From assembly GCA_025602915.1 (NCBI GenBank), contig JAHLJZ010000098.1:1-64000 (forward strand): a DNA stretch of 64,000 nt. Direction: 5' to 3'. The notes under the pieces are model-generated. The model saw only the letters and a program-made list of their open reading frames with translations, had not been told where the DNA came from and did no database searches. Source of the stretch: Paraphysoderma sedebokerense (Eukaryota > Blastocladiomycota > Physodermatomycetes > Physodermatales > Physodermataceae). Position numbers and translations under genes: made by a program. Shown piece after piece: positions 1 through 9,239 of the stretch. The first letter of the stretch is position 1. Each line of letters starts with the position of its first letter.

Positions 1-54
1 TAGATCGTCAGACTTCTAATCTGAAGGTTGCGAGTTCGACCCTCGCCGAAGGTG
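1..54 (+). tRNA. tRNA-Arg(TCT), 5' end cut off by window edge
   Basis: The 3' two-thirds of a tRNA. The anticodon stem TCAGA/TCTGA pairs at 8-12 and 20-24 around the loop CTTCTAA, giving anticodon TCT, which reads AGA (Arg). The T arm is GCGAG-TTCGACC-CTCGC at 30-46, followed by the 3' acceptor strand CGAAGGT. A run of five T at about 62-66 fits a Pol III terminator. The acceptor 5' strand and D arm lie outside the window. Confidence 0.85.
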
Positions 55-462
55 TCTTCGCTTTTTCGCTTTCTGCTTTGTTGCGTATTTTTTGTATTTT
101 CTTCTTGCAACTGTTGCACTTATCGCATTTTGTCTCAGTCTTTCGTTTTTCCATCCCTTTCCACTGCATCAAAAATACAAATTGAAGTCCACGCCTTGGT
201 TTGCTTCGGACATGTCAATCCAAGCTTCAACGCGTGCAAGCTTCAGCCCTCTCACAACCAACCTTATTCGTCAGCATTTAACGTAAGCAGAGTATCGTCA
301 GCACTCTTTACGTATGTTTGAGAAGGTGCTAGCATGTTTGCCTTATAAATACGGCTGCTTCCTCTTATGTAGTATTTCACGTTTGTCCTGAACATCCTAC
401 AAATTTAGTCCTATTCTTCCGCTTTTCAACAACCATATCTTCTGCTACCGAGTTACTTAGGA
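55..462. other. gene-free spacer, tRNA to PB1-UBA gene
   Basis: About 400 bp holding the tRNA terminator and presumably the promoter and 5' UTR of the downstream gene. A TATAAAT-like stretch lies near 344. Open frames here are short and show no recognisable domain. Confidence 0.4.
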
Positions 463-1538
463 ATGACTGACAGCATTTCAAACTCACGTTCATCCCCTCA
501 ACTTAATCTCTTCGCAAAGTTGACTTGCAACTCCGTCACGCGTCGAATTCAAGTCCCTTCATACACTTCGATTGAACTTTCTGACTTTGAACAACAAATT
601 CGTTTACTTTTCCAACTTGAACCTGATCGTGCAATTCGCTTCACCTACCTCGATGAAGATGGTGATATTATCACTGTAGGCTCTACTATTGAACTAATAG
701 AATTGTTCAAGAGCGCCGCAACTCAAGAAGCGGGTTCTGGTGCGGAATACGGGACAGTCAAATTAAATGTCCAGGTCACCGGTAATAGCGGCAAACCCAT
801 GAGTGAACGCGAAGGACACAGCAATGATAAAAAATCGTCAAACAAAGAAGAAAACCAAGAACAAGACGAAGGATGGAAAGGCAAGGAGAAGGAAAATGAA
901 GAAACTGCAAATACTGCAAGTTCCGGTAACCCAAAAGGGGACGATAAAAACGGGGCAGAAAAATTGGAGCAAGAAATCACGACATTCGTTGAGAGTTTGA
1001 AAAATGTCGTCGACACTAATCCCGAATTGGTTCAGCAAGGTCAAAAAATTATTGAAGAGGCAAGTATACTAATTGAAATCTCTTCATACGCAAAGAATAG
1101 GCAATAACATTCTGTATTTGACAATAGCTGTTCTCGCAACCAATGCCCTTCCCGTTCAGCCTTGACCCTAATATACTTTCGCACTTGGCTACACAATTTG
1201 GTTGTCCACTTCAAGCTTCGGGCGAACCTTCTTTCGCCGGCTGCAGCCGTTCGACAGGAAATTTCACAGCTTCTCAGCATCCTGGCTTCCACCCTTTCCA
1301 ATCGCGCCGTACTATTCCAAGTCTCAATCACTGGGATTCTTGGCGTGGTTGTGGTCGATTTCAGAGAAATGACTGTTCGGCTAATTCAGAACTGAACGAG
1401 GAAACTATTCAAAATATTGTTGAGCAAGTGAGAAATATGGGATTTTGGGATGACAATCGCATTTTGGAATTAGCTAAGAAATATGGTCATGTCGAAAGAG
1501 TTATTGAAATCTTGGTTCAAGAAGGTGGAGGATATTAA
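463..1538 (+). CDS. PB1-UBA protein, p62/NBR1-like autophagy receptor candidate
   Basis: Two exons, 463-1059 and 1128-1538, give 335 aa. Residues about 12-90 form a PB1 domain with the acidic OPCA-type segment YLDEDGDIITVGS. The last about 45 residues form a UBA domain (NMGFWDDNRILELAKKYG). PB1 mediates polymerisation or partner binding and UBA binds ubiquitin, the end-to-end arrangement of p62/SQSTM1 and NBR1. No ZZ finger or clear LIR was seen, so an autophagy role is inference. The exons join in frame only if the intron uses a GC donor (AG|GCAAGT at 1060) with acceptor ACAATAG at 1127. The canonical GT four bases later breaks the frame. The middle of the protein is Lys/Glu-rich, then Pro/Ser/Gly-rich. 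Confidence 0.75.
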
Positions 1539-1772
1539 GCAGTATCAATTCTTACATCCTCATTACTAGTAGTCGTCTACGTTTATTATTATGGTTCATT
1601 AGCAGCGTCAGCACCTTAGTCGTTTGTGGAATGCAAAAATTAAGTAATCGTTCGTACTGTATTATTACTATGATTAATATATTAGCCTACATCCACAATC
1701 ACATGTCGCCAGAAGAAATGTTACAGAAAAAAGAAACTGCTATAAATATATGAAGTCAGGAAAACCGACACC

Positions 1773-2040
1773 TAGACATTTGAAAATTGAAAGTCCTCGA
1801 AGTTAAGTTCCGGTGCCAATATATCTATATTCAAAATATTCCTTATCTACCAATTTTGCAAATAATAAACACCTATCTGATATAAATCTATCGATATATC
1901 GTAAGCTAAATCAATCCGTTTTGTCTCGGCCAAAGGAAATTCTATATCTCATCTATTCGTAAAGGTCTATATCAGATAATTGTTTCTTTAATTGAGAAAT
2001 TGGTAGCCGGAACTTAACTTCGTGGGCTTTCAAATGTCTA
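1773..2040. mobile_element. MITE-like palindromic element (268 bp)
   Basis: The two ends are inverted copies. The left begins TAGACATTTGAAA and runs to AAGTTCCGG near 1813; the right runs from CCGGAACTT (2007) to TTTCAAATGTCTA (2040). A second inner pair also matches: CTACCAATTT...TATCTGATATA on the left against TATATCAGATAATTG...AATTGGTAG on the right. The whole element can therefore fold back on itself. The outermost bases are TA on both sides, consistent with a TA target duplication as in Tc1/mariner-derived MITEs. No open frame. The family call is tentative. Confidence 0.6.
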
Positions 2041-2134
2041 ACAATAAATAGCTGGTAGTGACAGTATTTTTACTATGGCCAATATATAGCCTACACCTAC
2101 GTATGCCATAGCAGGTGTAGCCACGGTAACGAGT

Positions 2135-2148
2135 CACGTGCATATAAG
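2135..2148 (+). promoter_or_regulatory. CACGTG E-box plus TATA-like motif upstream of the RBM28-like gene
   Basis: CACGTG lies at 2135-2140, immediately followed by CATATAAG, about 70 bp before the start codon. CACGTG is the core site of bHLH factors, some of which regulate growth genes in fungi. The link to this promoter is inferred from position only. Confidence 0.3.
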
Positions 2149-2206
2149 CAACCTTGGTTTCCACCATTTATGCATTCGAATGGAAATCAAGATCTGATTC
2201 TGTAAA

Positions 2207-5129
2207 ATGTCTATGGAAATTACAACACCCCCAACCTCGGCAGATGCAGAAGTAGATAACAAAAGAGCAAAGTCAACTCTGTTCGTGAGAAACTTGCCTT
2301 TTGATGCTACAAATGAAATACGTTATCATATTTCTTCTTCAATCCTTTTTCATCAATAGCAGACGAAACTGACATGTCTATATTATTCTCTGTTCATGCG
2401 ATTTATTTTACCTTCATTTTGCATCATATACGAGTTTGAAGATTTTTTCTCCGAAGTTGGACCCATTCGTTCGTGCTTCGTTGTTCAGGATAAAGAGAAA
2501 TCAGGCAATGAGGAGTCCGACAAGTCGAAACCGATGAACAAAGGATTCGGATTCATAAATTTGTGCGTATTTAATGCATATATCTTTATCTAATTAGTGC
2601 AATCTGACCATCGTAATTCTGTAGTGCACAAGCTGAAGATGCTGCTCGAGCGATTACTGAATTGTCGAAAAAGAAGTTCAGAGGGGAGAGAAGATTAAGA
2701 ATTGAATTTGCGATCAAGAAAGCCGACAGTATGATATCTAATCATTTATATTTTCAATAATTTGCCTGAATGTTTTTTTCGGAATTGACAATAATTTTTC
2801 CTATTTCTTCAGCTGTTGGTAAGGAAGAAGTCGCCAGCAGGAAGAGAAAGTCTCACGAGGGAAATAATAATGAGGGAACCAGAGTCAGTAAAAAGCCCAT
2901 GTTATCTTCCAAGAAAGGAAGCGAGAAGGATAAGAAACATAGTGCAAGACTTATCATTCGGAATATGTCTTTCAAGGTAGCCTGTCCTTAAGATTCTATC
3001 ATAGTCTTCGCAAAGATTCTAATATCTAGTAAACTAGTGCCACGAAAAGCAACTTCGGAAAACTGTTTCTGCATTTGGTACAGTGAAGGAACTTCTCATT
3101 CCCAGGAAATACGAACCTAATGGACCTTACCGCGGATTCGGCATAGTTGAGTTTGGCTCAGTCGATGAAGCTCAAAAATGTATCGATGAATTGAACGGAA
3201 TGGATCTGCTAGGAAGAGTAGTGGCAGTGGATTGGTGTTTGCCGAAGGACAAGTATGTTACGGCTGAAGCCAAGGAGACGGCCGAAGAGCAGACGAATGA
3301 AGAAACAGATCAAGAAGTGTCGGACGAGTCTATGGATGGTGATGACGGCGACGAAACAGATGAAGAAGATGAGACGGAGATAACTGAAAGTATCAACATA
3401 GAGGGTATTGAGAGTAATAATCTTTCGGACGGAGATATGGAAACGGAAAGTGAGTCGGAGGAAGCCTTGGGGGAGCAACCGGAAGGAGACAATGACGATT
3501 CTGAAACGGTATCTTCTCAGACATTTCCCAAAAAATCAGCTTATGATACGGATTCTGATGACGAAGATGAAGAATCCAAAGTTCAACGAAACAAAAGTAT
3601 GTTATTGTTTGTTCACCTGGTAAGTCTTCGCATATTAACAGTATGGCTCTACAGATTTACCAGCACCCGATGAGGGTACCACCGTATTTATTCGAAATAT
3701 ATGCTTTGATACCTCGGAGCACGAATTGTATACCCATTTTTCTCAGTTTGGGGATTTGGTATACGCAAAAATCACTCGAGATCCTCAAACGCGGCGATCA
3801 AGAGGAACCGCATTTGTGTGTTTCAGTAACAGAGAAGATGTGAATAATTTACTGAAAGAATACAAGGCGGTTGAGCAATTTGTCGCATCGACGCCGGTAT
3901 GTGTCTATCGTATTTCAATTGTTTAGCAAACTCAAATTTAACGGTCCTGATTCATGCACAGGTGGCTTCCACTTCATCCAACACCGAGTCCGCCACCCAA
4001 CGACCTCATCTCATAACTCCCGATTTGCCTGCAAAATACGCCACTAAATTCACCCTTGCCTCTCGTCTCTTGAATATAACTCTAGCTGTAGATAAAAAGG
4101 CTGCATCAAAACTTGCATCAAAATCAGCTCGATCGAATGACAAACGTAACCTGTATTTACTTCGTGAAGGTGTTATTTTCCCTGACTCTGAAGTGGCTTC
4201 TAAAATGGACAAGAATGAAGTTATGAGGCGGTTTGAAAGTTATAAGGAAAGAAAAGATATGTTAAAGAAGAACGGTAATCTGTTTGTGAGTGAAGTCAGG
4301 TTGAGTGTGAGAAATTTAGGAAGATTGGTTGATGAAAAAACGTTAAAGAAAGTGTGTAAAGAGTCGGTAGAAAAATTTAGAGACGAGGTGAAAGCTGGTA
4401 AACGAAAGGAAAACAAGATAGATGGTTTGAATGAAAAAGTCTTCATAACACAGGTATGGTTATTGGTACTTCTGCCATTACGGTTACTCTAGTTAACTAA
4501 TTTCAATTTTCACTTCTCCGTTACCGTAAACTTTTATCACGCAGTCAAAAATTGTTCGATCAAAAGACCGAATCGATCCTTCCACAAACCTTCCCAGATC
4601 AAAAGGTTATGGATTCGTTCAATTCACACGACACGCCCATGCTTTGGCATGCTTGCGTTATTTAAATAACCGACCAGGAGCTTTCACCAATGCTGGCTCC
4701 GGTTCAAAAGGAATGCGACCATTAGTAGAATTCGCGGTAGAAAATAATGCAGTGGTAAAATTACGTGAAGATAGAATAAGAAAAGGAAAGGAGAGATTTA
4801 ATTCGAATCAAGCGCAAGATCGTCAACGCAATGAAGGGCATGGAAATTACGGTAAACCTGAGATGAAAGGAAAGAACAGACCGGATTCTCGAAATGATAA
4901 AAATCGGAAGGTCTTTTCCAAACCCCAGGCAAACGGAAAATCGACTTCCACCAAGACGCAACAACCCTCGATGAAAGCGAATGGTACCAAAACTGAAGCA
5001 ACCGATGTTTCGGCTGGAACGAAAAGAAAACGAAGTAATGGTATGTACTGGCGACAGGTCAAGAAACAGCGACAAATGAGGAAAGATCAGAAAAAGGGCA
5101 AAAGTGAAGCTGGAAAATCAGCGGAATAA
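2207..5129 (+). CDS. NOP4: Nop4/RBM28-like four-RRM ribosome biogenesis factor
   Basis: Eight exons: 2207-2321, about 2442-2562, 2625-2728, 2813-2976, 3038-3596, 3655-3896, 3962-4453, 4545-5129, about 793 aa. Four RRMs are visible. RRM1 has TLFVRNLPFDA and GFGFINF. RRM2 has RLIIRNMSFK and FGIVEF. A long Asp/Glu-rich linker (exon 5) precedes RRM3 (TVFIRNICFD, GTAFVCF). RRM4, in the last two exons, has GYGFVQF. A Lys/Arg-rich tail ends the protein. Four RRMs with an acidic linker is the Nop4p/RBM28 plan; those proteins act in the nucleolus in 27S pre-rRNA processing and 60S assembly. All joins keep frame, but the first acceptor is uncertain. A join at 2435 would give the better RRM1 alignment (FEDFFSEVG) but is out of phase with the only GT donor at 2322. 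Confidence 0.88.
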
Positions 5130-5639
5130 AGATTTTTTATCTTCATGTAACATTAGTGCGAACTCTCTGTTTATTGCTGTATGTAAAATGATGCTATCGT
5201 AATTCAACATGCTATCTTATTACCATCAGATAATTATAATAAAAGCATGAGTGTTTAAAATTAGACTGAATCGTGATACGGTCACAAGACTTATCGTATC
5301 TGATGTCGCAGAAGATGATATCTCGACAGTTGATGTGGCCGGACACTTTGAACGTTACTACAGGCAATAAGTTGTCTTTTCGATGATATATTTCCTTCCT
5401 TCGTATCAGATTGTACAGAATCAAATAATTATTCAACAACAAACAGCGAAAAAGCATCGAGTGGAAAAGATCATATAATACAGCGTTGAAGGGAAAGTAA
5501 TTGAATGCTACAGAAAGGAAGTTTTAAGGAATCTGTTTGCGAAAAGGTCTGTCTGGTTGATGATAGGCATATCTCTTTTTGTAGTTCTCATCAGGTGGCT
5601 CATTGTTAGTCGATAGTGTTAAATACATGTACCCATTCT
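5130..5639. other. gene-free convergent spacer
   Basis: About 510 bp between the stops of two convergent genes. AT-rich, with no convincing open frame, repeat or RNA gene. Presumably the two 3' UTRs. Confidence 0.4.
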
Positions 5640-7379
5640 TTAAACTCTAAGTTCTTCCATCATATCGGCCAATGCGTCTTTTTCGGTTACATTTCTGGCC
5701 GCATCACTTTCATCCCCCACTTTCGGTCTACCGCTTGAGGCAGCATCGCCGTCAATCATCATTTCAGTACTTTCTGACGGTTTGAATTCAGCAACAACAT
5801 CAGAAGAGGACTCTGAAGTAGGGCGCTGTTCGAGGGAGAGAGAAAGGTTTGGAGCATCAGATCGAGCACTTGGAGTTGATGTATTATTAAAGGTGGGTAA
5901 GAGAGATAGTCTTTGATCTTATGAGAGCGAATCGAAAATAGTCAGTTAATGGTCAGTTAGAATTAAGGAGTTTACGGTAAAGAAAGGTCGTAATGGGCGC
6001 AAAGGAGCCGCTTACCAATGGCACAAATTAACTCTCTCAACTCCAATTCAACCGCTAATCGAGCTCGAGTTTCGCTGGCCAACTTGTTTTGAAGGTTTTG
6101 AATGTTTGCTGTCGCTATTGACATGCATAGTTAGGAGTTAGCTTCCGAGACAGGAACAGTAAGGTAGAGAGTAATGACAGCCCAGTTGGTATGAACAAAC
6201 CTTCAGTTAATTTTGACTCTAAGGTATTGACTTTGTCTTCTAAACGGCCGGTGTCAGATTGTTGATGCTTCTTGGACAGGGGTTCGGTAAATCCATGAGG
6301 GGCCGAAGAGGATTTAGGAAGTGGCGAGGAGAGTGCTATTGTGTTATTAGATTGACAGAAACGATTAAGTAATAATGAGTTTACACATGACATAAGCAAG
6401 GAAAAAGTGAGAGTTTCTGAACGCGGGGTTGTCAAAGAGAGCTGAAATGCCCTCCTCATCAACTGCCCATTGTTATCAGAAAGGGACTGAACTTACGTCG
6501 TTTCCCAAAGTGATTTATCGTTTTCATCGCTTTTGGTGAATCTTTAGACAAACTAGCCTGTAATTTTGATTGGAACGTATTGACTGGTCTGGTGTGGGGA
6601 GGAGGTGAATTTAGTGAACAGTCGAATGAAAACTCCTTAAACGCGACAAAAAGGTTTGAATCATAGGATAGCAGTGACCACTGACAAATTTAAACACTGA
6701 AATTGGAAATAATTCAAAGAGATGCATGAGCAGTGCTCACCCCTCGAGGCATAACTTACTTTCCACCCGTAGAAGCGGATTTATTTCTTGCGGCCGGGAC
6801 CAAGAAGGCACTTGAGCCCGAGCTACTTTTTCTCACACTCGTTTTTGCCACACTTTCATTATTTTCTTTATTCTCAGTCAAACTACTCTTCGATTTGGTG
6901 GTACCAAGTTTAGATTTGGCTTGAGAAGGAGAGTTGGCTGATGTCTTTTGGCGACCTCGAAGTTGGTTTACCGGCCCCGTCACTTGTGATGGATGAGGGG
7001 TCGCAGGAGACGTCGAGGACGATTTGCTGGCGAGTTTTCTGCATGAGATTTATTATGTATGTTGGAATGATTGATAAGTGTGTTAGCATACGCAAAGCCT
7101 GACGCATCGAACTTTACGTGGCTACTGAGACTAGAAAACACAAAAGCTTCGACATCTCTTCGCCGATATCATGTGCAATTCTACTTGGCAACTACAGATA
7201 AACGCAACATACGATAGAGGAGTTTTGGGAGCTTTGAACTGATTCCTGAGGGCAGAGGCAGGGAGTTTAGGGGACGCAAATTTGGTGGTTGAGAAGGATG
7301 TTTTCTTCAGCTCCGAACTTCTTGCCGGGGAGAGAACAACGTCGACAGGAGTTTTTGCATGTGGTGGCGATAGATCCAT
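5640..7379 (-). CDS. Ser/Lys-rich coiled-coil protein, unknown function
   Basis: I do not recognise the family. Six minus-strand exons: 7213-7379, 6760-7038, 6497-6588, 6201-6335, 6015-6114, 5640-5917, about 350 aa. All boundaries are GT-AG, with donors GTATGT, GTAAGT, GTAAGT, GTTTGT and GTAAGC. The N-terminal half is basic and rich in Ser, Thr, Lys and Pro (MDLSPPHAKTPVDV start, ENKENNES, several SP/TP sites). Exons 4 and 5 join into a heptad coiled coil running from RLEDKVNTLESKL through NIQNLQNKLASE. The C-terminus is acidic and ends EKDALADMMEELRV. Exon 5 appears one base long in my count, so one boundary may be off by one. The pattern suits a cytoskeletal, kinetochore or chromatin scaffold, but that is speculation. 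Confidence 0.6.
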
Positions 7380-7751
7380 ATCAATGAAGGTTTATAGTGA
7401 TATCCAAAGTATGCGATTCTCTGTGTTGATTGAGGAATGCGAAAAGATGGAAAGGGAACGGCATTTGCTTGTGAACCAACTGTGAACCTGTGAACGGCTA
7501 AACCTTTCTGAAGTTCAATGGACGGTGGAAATGTTTGATTCATATTTTGTTTAACGAAATTTCCAAGAATTATTTTCAACTGATTACGGGTATTTAATTC
7601 AAAATCTTAACCTCACTATGATTTTATGCTTGAACTACACAGATTTACTAATCGCATATAAAGCTGACACTAGGTACTGGCATCAATACAGGCTAACCAA
7701 AACTAGCATAAGGACCCTTAACAATGAATAGAATAAAAAAATTTTGGACAT
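7380..7751. other. gene-free spacer upstream of the coiled-coil gene
   Basis: About 370 bp between the start of the minus-strand coiled-coil gene and the stop of the first 7TM gene. Probably holds the promoter of the former and the 3' UTR of the latter. No motif stands out. Confidence 0.35.
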
Positions 7752-8699
7752 TTAGATTGAGCACACGGAATTAGATGGATCGTTTTTAGAATTTGCAATA
7801 GGAACAGTGGTTATTACAGCGACTGATTTCATCTGTGAGCGGCTGTTTGCGACGGACGATTGAGGTCTTCTGCTTTCGGTAGCCACTCTGCTGTTTTCCT
7901 TGACAAATTGTTTCACGCCCCGTAAAACGTAAAGATGCAATGTAAAATAAATTTGTAGCATCAACTCTGTTGTACCATTAATAGTCGCGTCAACGTTGAG
8001 CGCCTCCACTGCCACAGCAGAGAGTAAAACTAATATTGCAAAGCACATTACAGCGAGAACTCTTTTGACGACAGGTATCATTGCTTCATCTTCTTTCTGA
8101 AACTCGTACGACTTCTGAAAAACTACTGAAACCATGGTGACGTCCGTGAACAAAATACTAATGAGATAGATTCCAAATAAAATTAAATACACTGGCTTGA
8201 TGACAGATATCGCAGCAGCAGTAATTCTGGGGTCGGAAGTGGGCATTCTTTCAATGACTTTAGTCGATGTCGTCACCATGAAGACGACAGTGTAGTAGGG
8301 CGTGATTTTTGAAATAAAGCGACAAACAGACCGAATTCGAGTAGACAACAAACTTTCGAACAACAAAAGCCTCCCGAGACCCATCGACAAATTTAACCCC
8401 CCTGCGCCGATAAGTAGAGCCATTTTCAATGTCTGAAACACTAGTGCCAATGCAATCGCGGAAGCCGAATGTGTGACGGTATATTCAGAGTGGAAGTATG
8501 ACTGAAGCAACCGAAACGGCGTTCCCGCAAAGAACAACAAAACAGTAACCGAAGTCGACATCAGCAAGAATCTATAACCCTGTTGTGAAATATTTTGTTT
8601 CTTCCATGTAACAAAAAGTTCCAGTGCCAACCAGGACAAGGTGACGGCTGACAAGACGCAGTACACTGCGGGCAGTAACCAAAACCGTACAAATTCCAT
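7752..8699 (-). CDS. Orphan seven-transmembrane protein, array copy 1
   Basis: A single exon of 315 aa with seven hydrophobic segments at about residues 5-28, 42-65, 78-112, 128-148, 160-190, 205-232 and 240-265. A short Ser-rich cytosolic tail follows. The N-terminus is outside if the topology is GPCR-like, but I recognise no class A, Ste2, Ste3 or rhodopsin signature. Conserved with its paralogs are FAGTPFRLLQSYF, LSMGLGRLLLFESLL, ERMPTSDPR, KSYEFQKED and LHLYVLRGVK. Two paralogs of exactly the same length plan follow in the same orientation. About 100-170 bp upstream is a promoter block shared with the next copy. A receptor or sensor role is inferred only from topology and local expansion. 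Confidence 0.75.
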   Translation of the reverse strand: MEFVRFWLLPAVYCVLSAVTLSWLALELFVTWKKQNISQQGYRFLLMSTSVTVLLFFAGTPFRLLQSYFHSEYTVTHSASAIALALVFQTLKMALLIGAGGLNLSMGLGRLLLFESLLSTRIRSVCRFISKITPYYTVVFMVTTSTKVIERMPTSDPRITAAAISVIKPVYLILFGIYLISILFTDVTMVSVVFQKSYEFQKEDEAMIPVVKRVLAVMCFAILVLLSAVAVEALNVDATINGTTELMLQIYFTLHLYVLRGVKQFVKENSRVATESRRPQSSVANSRSQMKSVAVITTVPIANSKNDPSNSVCSI

Positions 8700-9239
8700 T
8701 TTTGAGGCTTCAGGATTGTATCTTTGTTGCCAATGTCAGGTTTTGTGCTGGAAGCAATTGACAATTTGTTATCAAAGTAATGAATTGTGATTTGTGAAGT
8801 GCATGGGATTGAACTCTCAAGTCTTAACGGTCAACCTTGACTTTAAATCAGGCCCGTCTGGGAGCTATGCTTCCCTCACATCAATATATATATCCCCTGT
8901 GAACTCCGTATCGACAGTTCAAATGTTCATACTCATTTCTCAATTATACAGTTGACTTAAGCTACCTGTACAAACTTTCTAAAGAGAGCTCTGACATAAC
9001 TATTAAACCTATTAGTTATATTCTTTGGCAGGTCTCTGTAATTGTTCGTATTACGCGTCGAAATACTGCGCAGAAAAGATAATATCCCTTCGTAGCATTG
9101 ATATAAATAAAAATATAATATTCTATATAATCCAAATATGACTTTATGCTTGACTACACAGGGAAGACTTATTACGTTGACACGAACCAAATTAGAATAT
9201 GGTCTCTAAGACTGAATAAAATAAAAAATTCACAACAAT
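8700..9239. other. duplicated intergenic spacer of the 7TM array (copy A)
   Basis: This spacer is diverged but recognisably homologous to 13959-14441. Shared blocks include AACTCTCAAGTCTT, AGGCCCGTCTG and GCTATGCTTCCCTC upstream of the gene start, and ATAAATAAAAATATAATATT near the neighbouring gene's 3' end. The duplication unit was therefore gene plus spacer. Confidence 0.6.
8850..8878 (-). promoter_or_regulatory. conserved upstream block of 7TM copy 1
   Basis: AGGCCCGTCTG followed by GCTATGCTTCCCTC recurs at 14094-14121 upstream of the pseudogene copy. The AGGCCCG core recurs near 15513 upstream of the third copy. Conservation amid diverged spacer suggests a regulatory site, or simply recent duplication. 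Confidence 0.4.

Larger units (their letters stand above)
1539..2206. other. spacer holding a MITE and the next gene's promoter
   Basis: No coding potential was seen. It contains the palindromic element at 1773-2040 and, just before the RBM28-like gene, a CACGTG E-box at 2135-2140 directly followed by CATATAAG. Confidence 0.5.
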
